Source: CSSed11-175R1 sp041685735 (GTDB lineage: Bacteria; Actinomycetota; Nitriliruptoria; Nitriliruptorales; Nitriliruptoraceae). Taken from it: a stretch of DNA of 64,000 bases. The stretch is taken from assembly GCA_041685735.1 (NCBI GenBank), contig JAWLFE010000003.1, positions 1-64,000 of the forward strand, in the 5' to 3' direction. Positions within the stretch are counted from its first letter, which is position 1; each line of letters opens with the position of its first letter. Below are positions 8,148 through 16,848 of this stretch, in pieces. A program made the position numbers and the translations under genes. The notes below the pieces were generated by a model, which saw only the letters and a program-made list of their open reading frames with translations, ran no database searches and had not been told where the DNA came from.

Positions 8148-8171
8148 CAAGCCGACCAGAACCGGGGTCCC

Positions 8172-9086
8172 GTGGCAACCTACGACGAGCTGGCCGCCGA
8201 CCTCGCTCGGCGCATCGCCGATGGGGGATGGCGTGCCGGGGACACCCTCCCGAGCGTCCGCCAGCTCGCCGACGAGCACGGCACCTCCGCCGCGACGGCC
8301 GGACGCGCACTGCGCGAACTCGCGCGCGGCGGCATGGTCGATGTCGCTGCCCGCCGGCGCGCCCGCGTGGCAACCGACGGAGCCGCCCGCGCGTCCCGGT
8401 GGCTGCACGATGCCCCCGCCCTGCGGATGGCCGGGAGCGATGATCCCCTGCTCGCCCGCCTCATCGAACTCACGGATGCCCCGACCGTCCGCCACCCGGC
8501 CACCGGTTCCGCCGCCGGGCTCCAGACCCTCTGGGCCGACGAGGTCGACACCGCCACCCTGCATCTGCGCACCCCCGATGGTCGGTACAACGGTCCCTTC
8601 GTCGCGCCTCTACTGGCTGGTCAACGACCGGCGCTGGTCCACCTCTGGCGCCGCGACCAGGGCATCGTCGTTCCCGTCGCGCGCGCCGACGAGGTGCACG
8701 GCCTGCCCGACCTGGCGGGCCGTCGCGTCGCACTGCGCCCGACGGGCTCTGGCACCCGCACCCTGCTCGACCAACTCGCCCGGCAACGGGACATCGACCC
8801 GTCCGCCTTCACGGGACCGATCCTCACCTCCCACCTCGACGTCGCCCTCGCGGTGGCGACGGGCACCGCCGACGCTGGCATCACCATCCGCGCCGCCGCG
8901 CGCCTCCTCGACCTCGCCTTCATCCCGCTCGCGAGTGAGCCCTTCGAACTCGCGCTACCGGCCGATCGCCTCCCACGACTGGACGCGCTCATCGGCACGG
9001 CCACATCGGACCCGTTCCGCCAGCTCGCGGAGCCCCTCGGCTACGACCTCGCCGACACCGGCCGGACCCGGCTGCTGACCGGCTGA
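8172..9086 (+). CDS. GntR-like regulator fused to a PBP-type ligand-binding domain
   Basis: Residues 1-70 form a GntR-type winged helix (GDTLPSVRQLADEHGTSAATAGRALREL). From about residue 90 the protein resembles a periplasmic-binding-protein domain of the kind found after ModE- or LysR-type DNA-binding domains (GRRVALRPTGSGTRTLLDQL, DVALAVATGTADAGITIRAAA). It is divergent from tupA, so it probably senses cytoplasmic tungstate or molybdate, or a molybdopterin-related ligand, and represses the transporter. The GTG at 8172 is preferred over the ATG at 8127 because the latter would place the palindrome at 8135..8147 inside the coding sequence. Length from the GTG is 304 residues. Confidence 0.83.
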   Translation: MATYDELAADLARRIADGGWRAGDTLPSVRQLADEHGTSAATAGRALRELARGGMVDVAARRRARVATDGAARASRWLHDAPALRMAGSDDPLLARLIELTDAPTVRHPATGSAAGLQTLWADEVDTATLHLRTPDGRYNGPFVAPLLAGQRPALVHLWRRDQGIVVPVARADEVHGLPDLAGRRVALRPTGSGTRTLLDQLARQRDIDPSAFTGPILTSHLDVALAVATGTADAGITIRAAARLLDLAFIPLASEPFELALPADRLPRLDALIGTATSDPFRQLAEPLGYDLADTGRTRLLTG

Positions 9087-9117
9087 GAAGGGCTTCGCCG
9101 AGGACCCGACGCCGCGG

Positions 9118-9600
9118 TCAGGGTTGCTCGCTCGGGCCACCGGCGGCTTCGGCTTCTGTCCTGAGTCGGGCGAGTCCCTTCTCGAAGTCGGGCCCGATCA
9201 TCTTGTCCATGGACAGGAAGAGCCCCATCACCTTGGTCATCGCCGTGTGTGGGCCCACCATGGACCACGTGACCTGCGTGCCGTCACCGGCCGGTTGCAA
9301 CTCGAACACCGTGTTGCTGTGGGACCTGAACGGCTTCACGAACTGCAGGTCGATACGGATGGTCGACGTGTCGGCGTCGATGATCTCCATGCGGCCCTTG
9401 CCGGCCTTGCGGTTGCCCTCCCACTCGTACCACGACCCGACGCCGGACGCGGCGCCGCCGTAGGTGCGCTGGAGGTCCGGATCGAGATCCTCCCACGGTG
9501 ACCAGGCTTCCCAGCGGCGTAGATCGATGACGCGTTCGCGGACGGCCCCGGGCGGGGCGTCGATGTGCTGGGTCCGTTCGACCGTGTAGGTGCTCGCCAT
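9118..9600 (-). CDS. SRPBCC-family (START-like) protein
   Basis: The 160-residue protein follows the polyketide-cyclase/START pattern. It opens with a strand ending in DAPPGAVRERVIDLRRWEAWSPWE, and has an internal GGAASGVGSWYEWEGN strand and a long C-terminal helix (KVMGLFLSMDKMIGPDFEKGLARL). Such proteins form a hydrophobic pocket and bind lipids or other apolar ligands; the ligand is unknown. The ATG at 9600 matches the family start. It lies downstream of the TetR gene on the same strand after a 263-bp gap in which I see no gene. Confidence 0.85.
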   Translation of the reverse strand: MASTYTVERTQHIDAPPGAVRERVIDLRRWEAWSPWEDLDPDLQRTYGGAASGVGSWYEWEGNRKAGKGRMEIIDADTSTIRIDLQFVKPFRSHSNTVFELQPAGDGTQVTWSMVGPHTAMTKVMGLFLSMDKMIGPDFEKGLARLRTEAEAAGGPSEQP

Positions 9601-9863
9601 CAGGATGACCTCCCCGCTGCGCTGTCCGCGACGGTGACCGTGCGGCACGCCCGGAGACCGACCGGATGGTTCCCATGCCCACCGATGCCACGGAGCAAGT
9701 ATCGCGCGAGATGGCGGGCTCGTCCACGCACGCATCCGAGGTGGGGCGACCCCACGCCGTCAGGGGACCGATCGCACAGGCGTCCCGGCTCCAAGCGATC
9801 CGGGCCACTCGCGGAACCCCGACGCGCTCGCAGCCGCTCAGCGCCAGCTGCGAGCCGCGTGGT

Positions 9864-10457
9864 TCAGACCGGGGTGGCCGGCATCGGGGGCACGTCTGAT
9901 GTGTAGGCGTGGAGGACCTGGTCGACGAGGCGTTCACCGTCGGAGCGGTCGAGGGGGGCGCCGGCGACCAAACGGCGGTAGAAGACGGGACCGGCGAGCA
10001 GGTCACTGAGGAGCTCAGCATCGACGTCGGGCGGAAGTTCACCGCGATCGATCGCGCGTCCGATGACGTCGTGCAATGGCGCGTTGCGGGTCGTGGCGAA
10101 GCGGTGGTGGATCTCGGCGAACTCGGGGTCTCGTTCTGCCGCGTCGATCAGCGACGGCATCAGCGCTGCCCAGCGGGTGGTCGACAGGGCTTCGCACAGG
10201 CCACCGATCAGGGCATGGAGATCGGCCCGCAGTGCGCCGAGGTCGGGCGTGACGGGTGGTTCGATGCAGGCATCGATGGCGTCCAGGATGAGTTCTCCGC
10301 GGGTGGGCCAGTGCCGGTAGACGGTCGTCTTCGCGACGCCGGAGCGCTCGACGATGGCTTCAACGGATGTGCCCGCGACACCGCGCTCGGCGAGGAGTTC
10401 GAGGGCGCTGTCGATGACCTTCGCCTTGGAGCGGACGACCCTCGGGTCGGTCGACAT
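9864..10457 (-). CDS. TetR-family repressor
   Basis: The 197-residue protein has a TetR helix-turn-helix at about 12-57 (LLAERGVAGTSVEAIVERSGVAKTTVYRHW). Its C-terminal ligand domain is of the TetR_C_11-like type (LPPDVDAELLSDLLAGPVFYRRLV). It is divergent from an NmrA-like reductase gene. A 33-bp near-perfect palindrome lies between them, so it should repress the reductase and perhaps itself until a small ligand binds. Confidence 0.9.
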   Translation of the reverse strand: MSTDPRVVRSKAKVIDSALELLAERGVAGTSVEAIVERSGVAKTTVYRHWPTRGELILDAIDACIEPPVTPDLGALRADLHALIGGLCEALSTTRWAALMPSLIDAAERDPEFAEIHHRFATTRNAPLHDVIGRAIDRGELPPDVDAELLSDLLAGPVFYRRLVAGAPLDRSDGERLVDQVLHAYTSDVPPMPATPV

Positions 10458-10551
10458 GTCGCGGCACCTCCGTGGTGCGGATCCAGGGCGTCAGGGTAGG
10501 AGCGGCTTGCACCACCGCGGTCGTCAGCTGCTTCCGGGGCGGCCTCTCGCC

Positions 10552-10584
10552 CTCAACACTACGGTACGGTATCGTAGTGTTGAG
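10552..10584. promoter_or_regulatory. 33-bp near-perfect palindrome, probable TetR operator
   Basis: CTCAACACTACG at 10552..10563 pairs with CGTAGTGTTGAG at 10573..10584. The nine-base centre is itself palindromic apart from positions 13, 17 (centre) and 21 of the site. It lies 95 bp before the TetR gene and 60 bp before the reductase gene. It could also form a hairpin in RNA, but its place between divergent genes favours an operator. Confidence 0.8.
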
Positions 10585-10643
10585 GAGCAGCGCCGAGCCG
10601 ATCCGCGATCCGTCCCACCCGGATCCATCGCCAGGAGACCGTC

Positions 10644-11501
10644 ATGACCGCTTCACCCATCCTCGTCACCGGCGCGGGCGGCAACGTCGGCAGTGCCGTG
10701 CTCGAGCACCTCGTCGACGGTGGCCTGCCCGTTCGGGCCGCCGACATCGACCCGTCACGTCTGCCGGACGGCCCCGAGCCGGTCCGCCTCGACCTCACCG
10801 ACCCGGCCACGTTCGCTCCGGCGCTCCGTGGCGTCCACCGGGTGTTCCTCATCCGGCCACCTGCGATCGCCCGGGTCAAGCCGACGCTCAACGTCTTCCT
10901 CGACGCTGCCGTCGAGGCCGGCGTCCAACACGTCGTCTTCAGCTCCGTCGCCGGGGCGGAGGGCAACCGGATCATCCCCCATCACCGGGTGGAGCAGCAC
11001 CTCATGGCCTCCGGGTTGGACTGGACCATGCTGCGGCCGGGCTTCTTCGCCCAGAACCTCGCCACGGCCTACCGCACCGACCTCCGGGATCACGATCGCA
11101 TCCACGTACCCGCCGGTGACGGCCGCGTCGCGTTCCTCGACACGCGGGACCTCGGCGAGGTCGCTGCCGTGATCCTCGCCGACCCCACCGGGCACGAGGG
11201 GAAGGGCTACACGCTGACCGGGCCGCACGCGGTCACCTTCGACGAGGTCGCACAGCTGCTCAGCGCCGAGCTCGACCGACCGATCCGCTACGACCGGGCG
11301 AGCATCCTCGGCTACCTGCGACACCTCGGCCGTCAGGGGCTGCCGGTACCCCAGCGACTGGTGCAGACGATCCTGCACGCCGGGTTGCGCCGAGGTGACG
11401 CTGAGGATGTCGACCCGACCATCGAACGACGACTGGGCCGGCCGGCGCGCGACCTCGCCGACTACATCGTCGACCACTCGGAGCTCTGGGCACCACCCTG
11501 A
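10644..11501 (+). CDS. NmrA-like NAD(P)H-binding oxidoreductase
   Basis: The 285-residue protein has a Rossmann fold with the nucleotide motif TGAGGNVGSAVLEHL at 9-23. Atypical short-chain-dehydrogenase features include FSSVAGAEGN and WTMLRPGFFAQNL, with no YxxxK pair, as in NmrA/QOR2-type proteins. Some relatives reduce quinones and others only sense the NADP redox state. Its control by a divergent TetR repressor suggests induction by a reactive compound such as a quinone. The end overlaps the convergent ABC-F gene by 40 bp. Confidence 0.85.
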   Translation: MTASPILVTGAGGNVGSAVLEHLVDGGLPVRAADIDPSRLPDGPEPVRLDLTDPATFAPALRGVHRVFLIRPPAIARVKPTLNVFLDAAVEAGVQHVVFSSVAGAEGNRIIPHHRVEQHLMASGLDWTMLRPGFFAQNLATAYRTDLRDHDRIHVPAGDGRVAFLDTRDLGEVAAVILADPTGHEGKGYTLTGPHAVTFDEVAQLLSAELDRPIRYDRASILGYLRHLGRQGLPVPQRLVQTILHAGLRRGDAEDVDPTIERRLGRPARDLADYIVDHSELWAPP

Positions 11502-13012
11502 TGGACCGCGCCATCGGCAACGGTCCAGGTGGTGTCGGTGGCGGCTGCGGCCAGCGTGTCGTCGTGCGTGACGAGCAGCAGGGCACCGGGCCAGTCGCGC
11601 AGTGCGGCCTCGAGCCGCTCGATCGACGGCAGATCGAGGTGGTTGGTGGGCTCGTCCAGGACGAGCACGCTCGCGGAGCTCGACAGGAACCGCGCGAGGG
11701 CGAGCTTGCGTGCCTCTCCCGGTGACGGATCGGCGGTGACGAGCACCCGGTCGGGGTCGACGCCCAGCATCGCCAGGGTGCCGAGGACGCGGCCGCGCTG
11801 GTCCGGGTCCAGCGCGACCACCCCGGCGACCACGCCCGCCGGGTCCGGCAGTTCCTGCGGGAGTGATCCGACCTGCTCCGCCGTCGCGGCGAGGGCCTCG
11901 AGGAGCGCTGCGATCAGGGTCGACTTCCCCGCCCCGTTCGCGCCCGTGATCCGCACCCGCTGCCCGCGGTGCAGGGCGACATCGACGTCGTGCAGGTGCA
12001 CCTCGCCGCCGGCGTGCATGACGTCGCCGGTGAGCTGGGCCAGGATGCGTCGTCCGGTGTCCATGGAGCGGAACCCGACCGCACCGCCGGGTTCCCGGTG
12101 CAGGTCGAACGCGCCGGCCGCGGCTTCTGCCCGGCTGACCCGTGCGTTGGCCTGCGCCACCCGGCGGGCCAGGGCCGCCTCGGCCTTGCGTTGCACGAAC
12201 CTGCGGCCGGCCTCGCGCGCATCGGGTTGTGACGCTCCGGCCAGGCGTCGTTCCCGCCTGGGTGCGACCTCGGCGCTGTGCCGGTCACGGCGGAGGTCGG
12301 CGCGCAGCCGCTGTTCGCGCGTCACCTCGCGTCGTGCGCGGTCGTGGGCGGTGCGTTCCGCCGCCGCGGATGCGCGCCAGCGCGCTGCTGCCTCGACGTA
12401 GCTGCCGGCGTGCAGGTCGAGGCGGCCCCGGTGGAGACGCAGGGTGCGGTGCGTGAGCCGTTCCAACACCGCCCGGTCGTGGCTGACGATCAGTCCGAGC
12501 CCGTCGAACCCGCTCAGGACGTCGAGTACCAGACCCCGCGCGGCCGCATCGAGGTGGTTGGTCGGCTCGTCGAGGAGCAGGACGTCGGGTTGCTCGGCCA
12601 ACGCCGCCGCGAGTTGCCAGCGCTGGCGCTGGCCGGGCGACAGGGCGTGCCACCCGCGTCCGAGCGTCGGGTCGAGGTCGTCGGGGTCGAGGTCCAGGCG
12701 GCGACGGAGCCGCTCTGCGATGCCGTCCCACTGCCATGCGAAGCCGCGGATGTCGTCGGTCAACTCGCCGACGTCCTGTGGCACGAGCCGGGGTGGCAGC
12801 GATGACGCTACGACGATGTCGCCCGCCGTCGGTGTGAGTGCGCCGGTCAGCAGATGTAGCAGGGTCGACTTGCCGGCCCCGTTGGCGCCGACGACCCCGA
12901 TGAAGGGGTGGGGTTCATGATCTCCGGGCATGGCGAGGTTGAGGGTGGCGTCGTCGAGGATGGTGGCAGCGGCGGTGCGGGCGTACGAGACGCCCCGCAG
13001 GTGCAAGGTCAC
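11462..13012 (-). CDS. ABC-F family ATPase
   Basis: The 516-residue soluble protein has two ABC domains and no membrane segment. The first has GANGAGKSTLL and HALSPGQRQRWQLAAAL. The second has GANGAGKSTLI and PSPGEARKLALARF. Both carry DEPTNHLD, the ABC-F hallmark. An Arg/Ala-rich linker of about 120 residues lies between them. ABC-F proteins act on the ribosome; some protect it from antibiotics and others are translation factors. The GTG at 13012 has AAGGA 7 bases upstream; the longer frame adds non-conserved residues. The short interdomain linker does not let me choose between antibiotic resistance (ARE) and housekeeping subtypes. Confidence 0.88.
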   Translation of the reverse strand: MTLHLRGVSYARTAAATILDDATLNLAMPGDHEPHPFIGVVGANGAGKSTLLHLLTGALTPTAGDIVVASSLPPRLVPQDVGELTDDIRGFAWQWDGIAERLRRRLDLDPDDLDPTLGRGWHALSPGQRQRWQLAAALAEQPDVLLLDEPTNHLDAAARGLVLDVLSGFDGLGLIVSHDRAVLERLTHRTLRLHRGRLDLHAGSYVEAAARWRASAAAERTAHDRARREVTREQRLRADLRRDRHSAEVAPRRERRLAGASQPDAREAGRRFVQRKAEAALARRVAQANARVSRAEAAAGAFDLHREPGGAVGFRSMDTGRRILAQLTGDVMHAGGEVHLHDVDVALHRGQRVRITGANGAGKSTLIAALLEALAATAEQVGSLPQELPDPAGVVAGVVALDPDQRGRVLGTLAMLGVDPDRVLVTADPSPGEARKLALARFLSSSASVLVLDEPTNHLDLPSIERLEAALRDWPGALLLVTHDDTLAAAATDTTWTVADGAVHQGGAQSSEWSTM

Positions 13013-13326
13013 GGCGGTTCCTTGGGGCGCAGCCGGGGATGACGCGCGGTCCAGAGCCGACGCCACGCAGGCGTCAGCAGCGGCGAGGTTCAGCCGTGGA
13101 CCCTCAAGGGATGCTCCGCAGACGGGGACCGGGAACGACCGGCGGCACGACAGCGCGTGCGGCGCGGACAGGGTCGAGTCTACCGCTCGCCTCACCCCGG
13201 CGGGAGCGGTCACCTCCCGGTCAGCGGGCCCGATCGAGACCGCTGTCCTGCGCCGCCGTGTGCGGGCCGCCCGGCCGTCGAGACCCTGAACGCTACGCTC
13301 CGCACCACCCCAGGCGAGGTGCAGCG
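13013..13326. other. Divergent intergenic region, 314 bp
   Basis: No gene is supported here. It separates the divergent ABC-F and kynureninase genes. Candidate -10 hexamers are TAGACT on the minus strand (complement of 13176..13181) and TACGCT on the plus strand near 13291..13296. No good -35 boxes are seen. A small hairpin (gacgcc/ggcgtc, about 13059..13075) is near the ABC-F start. Confidence 0.5.
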
Positions 13327-14553
13327 ATGGATCGGCAGGCGTGCGCGAACCTCGATGCTGCCGACCCCCTGGACGAGGTCCGCCAACGGTTCTCGTTGCC
13401 CGAGGGCCTGCGCTACCTCGATGGCAACTCGCTCGGAGCGTTGCAGCCCGCGGTCGCCGAGCGGGTGCGCGAGGCGGTCGAGCAGCAGTGGGGGCAGGAG
13501 CTGATCCGCAGCTGGAACACGGCGGGTTGGGCGACGCAACCGCAGCGGATCGCCGGTCAACTCGCGCCGCTGATCGGCGCGGACGCCGACGAGATCGCGG
13601 TCGGCGACTCCACCTCCGTGGCGGTGTTCAAGGCGGTCGCCGCCGCACGGCAGCTGCGCCCGGATCGGTCCGTGCTCCTCACGGATGACACCAACTTCCC
13701 GACCGACATCTACGTCGCCCAGGGACTGGCTGAGCTGACGGGCGACCTCGAGGTCCGGGTGCTGCCGACCGACCAGCTCCGTGACCACCTCGACGCCACC
13801 ACCGCCGTGTTGATGCTCACCCACGTCGACTACCGCAGCGGGCGGCTCCAGGACGCCGGGGGCTTGACCGCCGCCGCGCACGAGGCGGGGGCGATCGCCA
13901 TCTGGGACCTGTCCCACTCGGCCGGCGCGGTGGCCGTCGATCTGCACGGCTGGGACGCGGATCTGGCGGTCGGCTGCACCTACAAGTTCCTCAACGGCGG
14001 CCCCGGTTCACCGGGCTACCTCTACGTCGCACGGCGCTGGCACGACCAGGTGTCGACCCCGATCCGCGGCTGGTTCGGACATGCGCGGCCCTTCGACTTC
14101 GCCCTGGAGTACGACGCCGCCGCGGGCGCGGAACGCTTCCTCGCCGGGACCCCGCCGGTCCTGTCGATGACCGGACTGGAAGCGGCGCTGGAGGTCTGGG
14201 AGGACGTCGAGGTGGCGGCGGTCGTCGCCAAGGCGCAGGAGCTCACCTCGTTGTTCATCGACCTGGTCGATGCGCGGTGTGGGGCGGAGGTCGAGGTCAT
14301 CTCACCCCGCGCTGCGGCGGAGCGCGGCGGGCAGGTCTCCGTGCGCCACCCCCAGGCCTACGCCCTGACCCAGGCGTTGATCGCGGACGGGGTCATCCCC
14401 GATCACCGGCCACCGGACCTCGTGCGGTTCGGCTTCGCGCCGCTCTACCTCAGCCGGGTGGACGTCTTCGACGCGGTCGAGGTGCTCGCGCGCCTGCTCG
14501 ACACCGGTGCCTGGGATCGTCCGGAGTTCCACGAGCGCAAGCTGGTGACCTGA
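13327..14553 (+). CDS. kynU: Kynureninase
   Basis: The 408-residue PLP enzyme should split kynurenine or 3-hydroxykynurenine into alanine and an anthranilate. The PLP lysine is Lys220 in GCTYKFLNGGPGSPG. Asp194 and His197 in WDLSHSAG contact the cofactor, and the N-terminal LDGNSLG and central HVDYRSG motifs are typical of the family. The ATG at 13327 has GAGGTG upstream; the longer frame is non-conserved. It opens a four-gene run with 1-bp or overlapping junctions. No tryptophan dioxygenase or kynurenine formamidase gene is close by. Confidence 0.93.
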   Translation: MDRQACANLDAADPLDEVRQRFSLPEGLRYLDGNSLGALQPAVAERVREAVEQQWGQELIRSWNTAGWATQPQRIAGQLAPLIGADADEIAVGDSTSVAVFKAVAAARQLRPDRSVLLTDDTNFPTDIYVAQGLAELTGDLEVRVLPTDQLRDHLDATTAVLMLTHVDYRSGRLQDAGGLTAAAHEAGAIAIWDLSHSAGAVAVDLHGWDADLAVGCTYKFLNGGPGSPGYLYVARRWHDQVSTPIRGWFGHARPFDFALEYDAAAGAERFLAGTPPVLSMTGLEAALEVWEDVEVAAVVAKAQELTSLFIDLVDARCGAEVEVISPRAAAERGGQVSVRHPQAYALTQALIADGVIPDHRPPDLVRFGFAPLYLSRVDVFDAVEVLARLLDTGAWDRPEFHERKLVT

Positions 14554-14554
14554 G

Positions 14555-15601
14555 ATGGCGGCTTCCGAGGGCTCGCCGGTGGACGCGCCGCTGTACCTGC
14601 AGCCGCTGTTCGTGCCCAAGCCGTGGGGTGGCCGGCGCCTGGAGCGCTTCGGCAAGGATCTGCCCGCGGACACGATGGTCGGCGAGTGCTGGGAGGTGGC
14701 CGACCTCGATCCGTCGGCCACCCCGGTCGAGGATCCCGTCAGCCGCGTCGCGTCCGGGCCGCACGCCGGCCGCACGCTGCAGGAGCTGATCACGTCCGAC
14801 CGCGACGGCCTGCTGGGTGGCGCGCCGGATGTGGATGGTCGGTTCCCGCTGCTGGTCAAGCTGCTGGACGCGCGCGAGCACCTGTCCGTGCAGGTCCACC
14901 CACCCGCCGACTACGTCGCCGATCATCCGGAGGTGAGCCACAAGACGGAGTCGTGGGTGGTGCTGGATGCGGAACCCGGCGCTGACCTGATGATCGGGGT
15001 CGCGGGCGGCGTGACGCTGGGCGCCCTCGCGTCGGCCGTGGGCACACCGGCGCTGGTGCCGATGCTGCACCGGGTACCGGCCGTGCCCGGCGAGGTCCAC
15101 CACCTGCCGGCGGGGACGATCCACGCGTTGGCCGCCGGGGTCATGGTCGCGGAGGTACAGACCCCCAGTGACACCACGTTCCGCGTCTACGACTGGGTCG
15201 ACAAGTACGGTCGGACGCCGCGGACGTTGCACCTCCGGGAGGCGATGCACTCCATCGAACTCGGGTGGGAGCACAACCTCGCCGCCCCGACCATTGGTGC
15301 CGGGAGGACGGCCCGCGCCGGCTCCCGCTCGCCCGCGTCCCGTGCCGGATCCACGGTGGTCGACACACCCGAGTACCGCATCGTGCGTCGCCACCTCGAT
15401 GCTGCTGGCTCCGTGTCGGTGGGTCGGGGCAGGATGCGGGTCGTGCTGGTCGTCGACGGAGGGCTGGTGGTCGATGGTGAGGACGTGCCGCTCGGAGCCG
15501 GGGGCACGGTCGTGCTTCCGGCCGCCTGGCGCGGGTCCCTGCGCGCCGATGCCGAGCCGGTCACCTGGCTCGAGGTGACCGTCGTCCCGGGGGCCGCCTG
15601 A
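14555..15601 (+). CDS. manA: Type I mannose-6-phosphate isomerase (class I cupin)
   Basis: The 348-residue enzyme should interconvert mannose-6-phosphate and fructose-6-phosphate in the cytoplasm. Expected zinc ligands are Gln113 and His115 in SVQVHPPADY, Glu132 in HKTESWVVL and His190 in PAGTIHAL; the likely catalytic Arg210 is in TTFRVYDW. The short form lacks the helical insert of the larger enzymes, as in many bacteria. It starts 1 bp after kynU and its stop overlaps the next ATG. A short low-complexity insert (AGRTARAGSRSPASRAGS) precedes the C-terminal cupin strand set. Confidence 0.87.
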   Translation: MAASEGSPVDAPLYLQPLFVPKPWGGRRLERFGKDLPADTMVGECWEVADLDPSATPVEDPVSRVASGPHAGRTLQELITSDRDGLLGGAPDVDGRFPLLVKLLDAREHLSVQVHPPADYVADHPEVSHKTESWVVLDAEPGADLMIGVAGGVTLGALASAVGTPALVPMLHRVPAVPGEVHHLPAGTIHALAAGVMVAEVQTPSDTTFRVYDWVDKYGRTPRTLHLREAMHSIELGWEHNLAAPTIGAGRTARAGSRSPASRAGSTVVDTPEYRIVRRHLDAAGSVSVGRGRMRVVLVVDGGLVVDGEDVPLGAGGTVVLPAAWRGSLRADAEPVTWLEVTVVPGAA

Positions 15602-16848
15602 TGGGTCCGGGGCGCAGCGACCCAACCCGGACGCCGCGACGGCAGCGCCGTCTGGGTGTGATCGGCGCCGGCATCGTCGGACTGGCCACCGCCAGGGCGC
15701 TGCAGGCGCGTGATCCGGACGCCGAGGTGCTGGTCTTCGACAAGGAGGCGGCGGTCGCCCAGCACCAGACCGGGCGCAACAGCGGCGTGGTGCATGCGGG
15801 GCTGTACTACCCGAAGGACTCGCTGAAGGCGCGTCTGTGCGTCGAGGGCGTCCGGCGTCTGCGCGACTACTGCCAGGACCGTGGCATCGCCTACGACGCG
15901 TGCGGCAAGCTCGTGATCGCACTGGACGACGAGGAAGCCGGGCGGCTCCGGGGCCTGTTCGAGCGTGCGGTCGGCAACGGGGTGCCGGGCGTCGAGTTGC
16001 TGGAGCCGGCCGCGTTCCGTGAGATCGAACCCCACGCGGTCGGCACGCTGGCCCTGCACTCCCCGAACACGGCCATCGTCGACTACGCCGAGGTGGCACG
16101 CCACCTGGCCGTCGACGTCGAGTCCGCCGGTGGGACGCTCCACCTGGGCGCGGCGGTCCGCGGGATCCGGCACGTGGGTGCCGATGGTGGCGTGCGGGTC
16201 CTCACCGACGCGGGGATCGCCGACCTGGACGCGGTGGTCAACTGCGCCGGGCTCCATGCCGATCGGGTCGCGCAGCTGGCCGGTGATGATGCGGAACCGC
16301 GCATCGTGCCGTTCCGCGGTGAGTACCACCAGCTGACCCCGTCGGCACGCGGGCTCGTCAACGGCCTGATCTACCCCGTCCCCGATCCCCGGTACCCGTT
16401 CCTGGGCGTGCACCTGACCAAGCGCATCGACGGCGAGGTCCTGATCGGCCCCAACGCGGTGCTGGCGATGGCGCGGGAGGGCTACGACTGGCGCACCCTG
16501 CGCGGTGGCGACCTGGCGGACGTCGCCCGCTGGCCCGGCATGTGGCACCTCGCCCGCCAGCACTGGCGCACCGGTGCCTCCGAGGTGCTGCGTTCGCTCA
16601 GCACCCGCAGGTTCGTCGAGGAAGCACGCCGCTACGTCCCGGCGCTGACCGTCGACGACGTGATGCCGTCGGTCGCCGGGGTCCGGGCGCAGGCGCTCGA
16701 CCGTGACGGATCGCTCGTCGACGACTTCCGGATCACCTGGCAGGGTCGGGTGGTCAGTGTGCGCAACGCCCCGTCGCCGGCCGCCACCTCGTCGCTGGCG
16801 ATCGGCTCCTACATCGCGGAGCGTGTGCTGAGTGGGGCGGGCCGGTGA
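15601..16848 (+). CDS. lhgO: LhgO-like FAD-dependent L-2-hydroxyglutarate oxidoreductase
   Basis: The 415-residue protein has an N-terminal FAD motif (GVIGAGIVGLATA, about 19-31) and the family signature HQTGRNSGVVHAGLYY. FRGEYHQL and PVPDPRYPFLGVHLTKRIDGEV are typical of L-2-hydroxyglutarate dehydrogenase/oxidase. It should oxidise L-2-hydroxyglutarate to 2-oxoglutarate and pass electrons to the quinone pool or oxygen. Its ATG overlaps the manA stop. The first 17 residues are basic and not part of the fold; no better internal start is evident. Confidence 0.9.
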   Translation: MGPGRSDPTRTPRRQRRLGVIGAGIVGLATARALQARDPDAEVLVFDKEAAVAQHQTGRNSGVVHAGLYYPKDSLKARLCVEGVRRLRDYCQDRGIAYDACGKLVIALDDEEAGRLRGLFERAVGNGVPGVELLEPAAFREIEPHAVGTLALHSPNTAIVDYAEVARHLAVDVESAGGTLHLGAAVRGIRHVGADGGVRVLTDAGIADLDAVVNCAGLHADRVAQLAGDDAEPRIVPFRGEYHQLTPSARGLVNGLIYPVPDPRYPFLGVHLTKRIDGEVLIGPNAVLAMAREGYDWRTLRGGDLADVARWPGMWHLARQHWRTGASEVLRSLSTRRFVEEARRYVPALTVDDVMPSVAGVRAQALDRDGSLVDDFRITWQGRVVSVRNAPSPAATSSLAIGSYIAERVLSGAGR

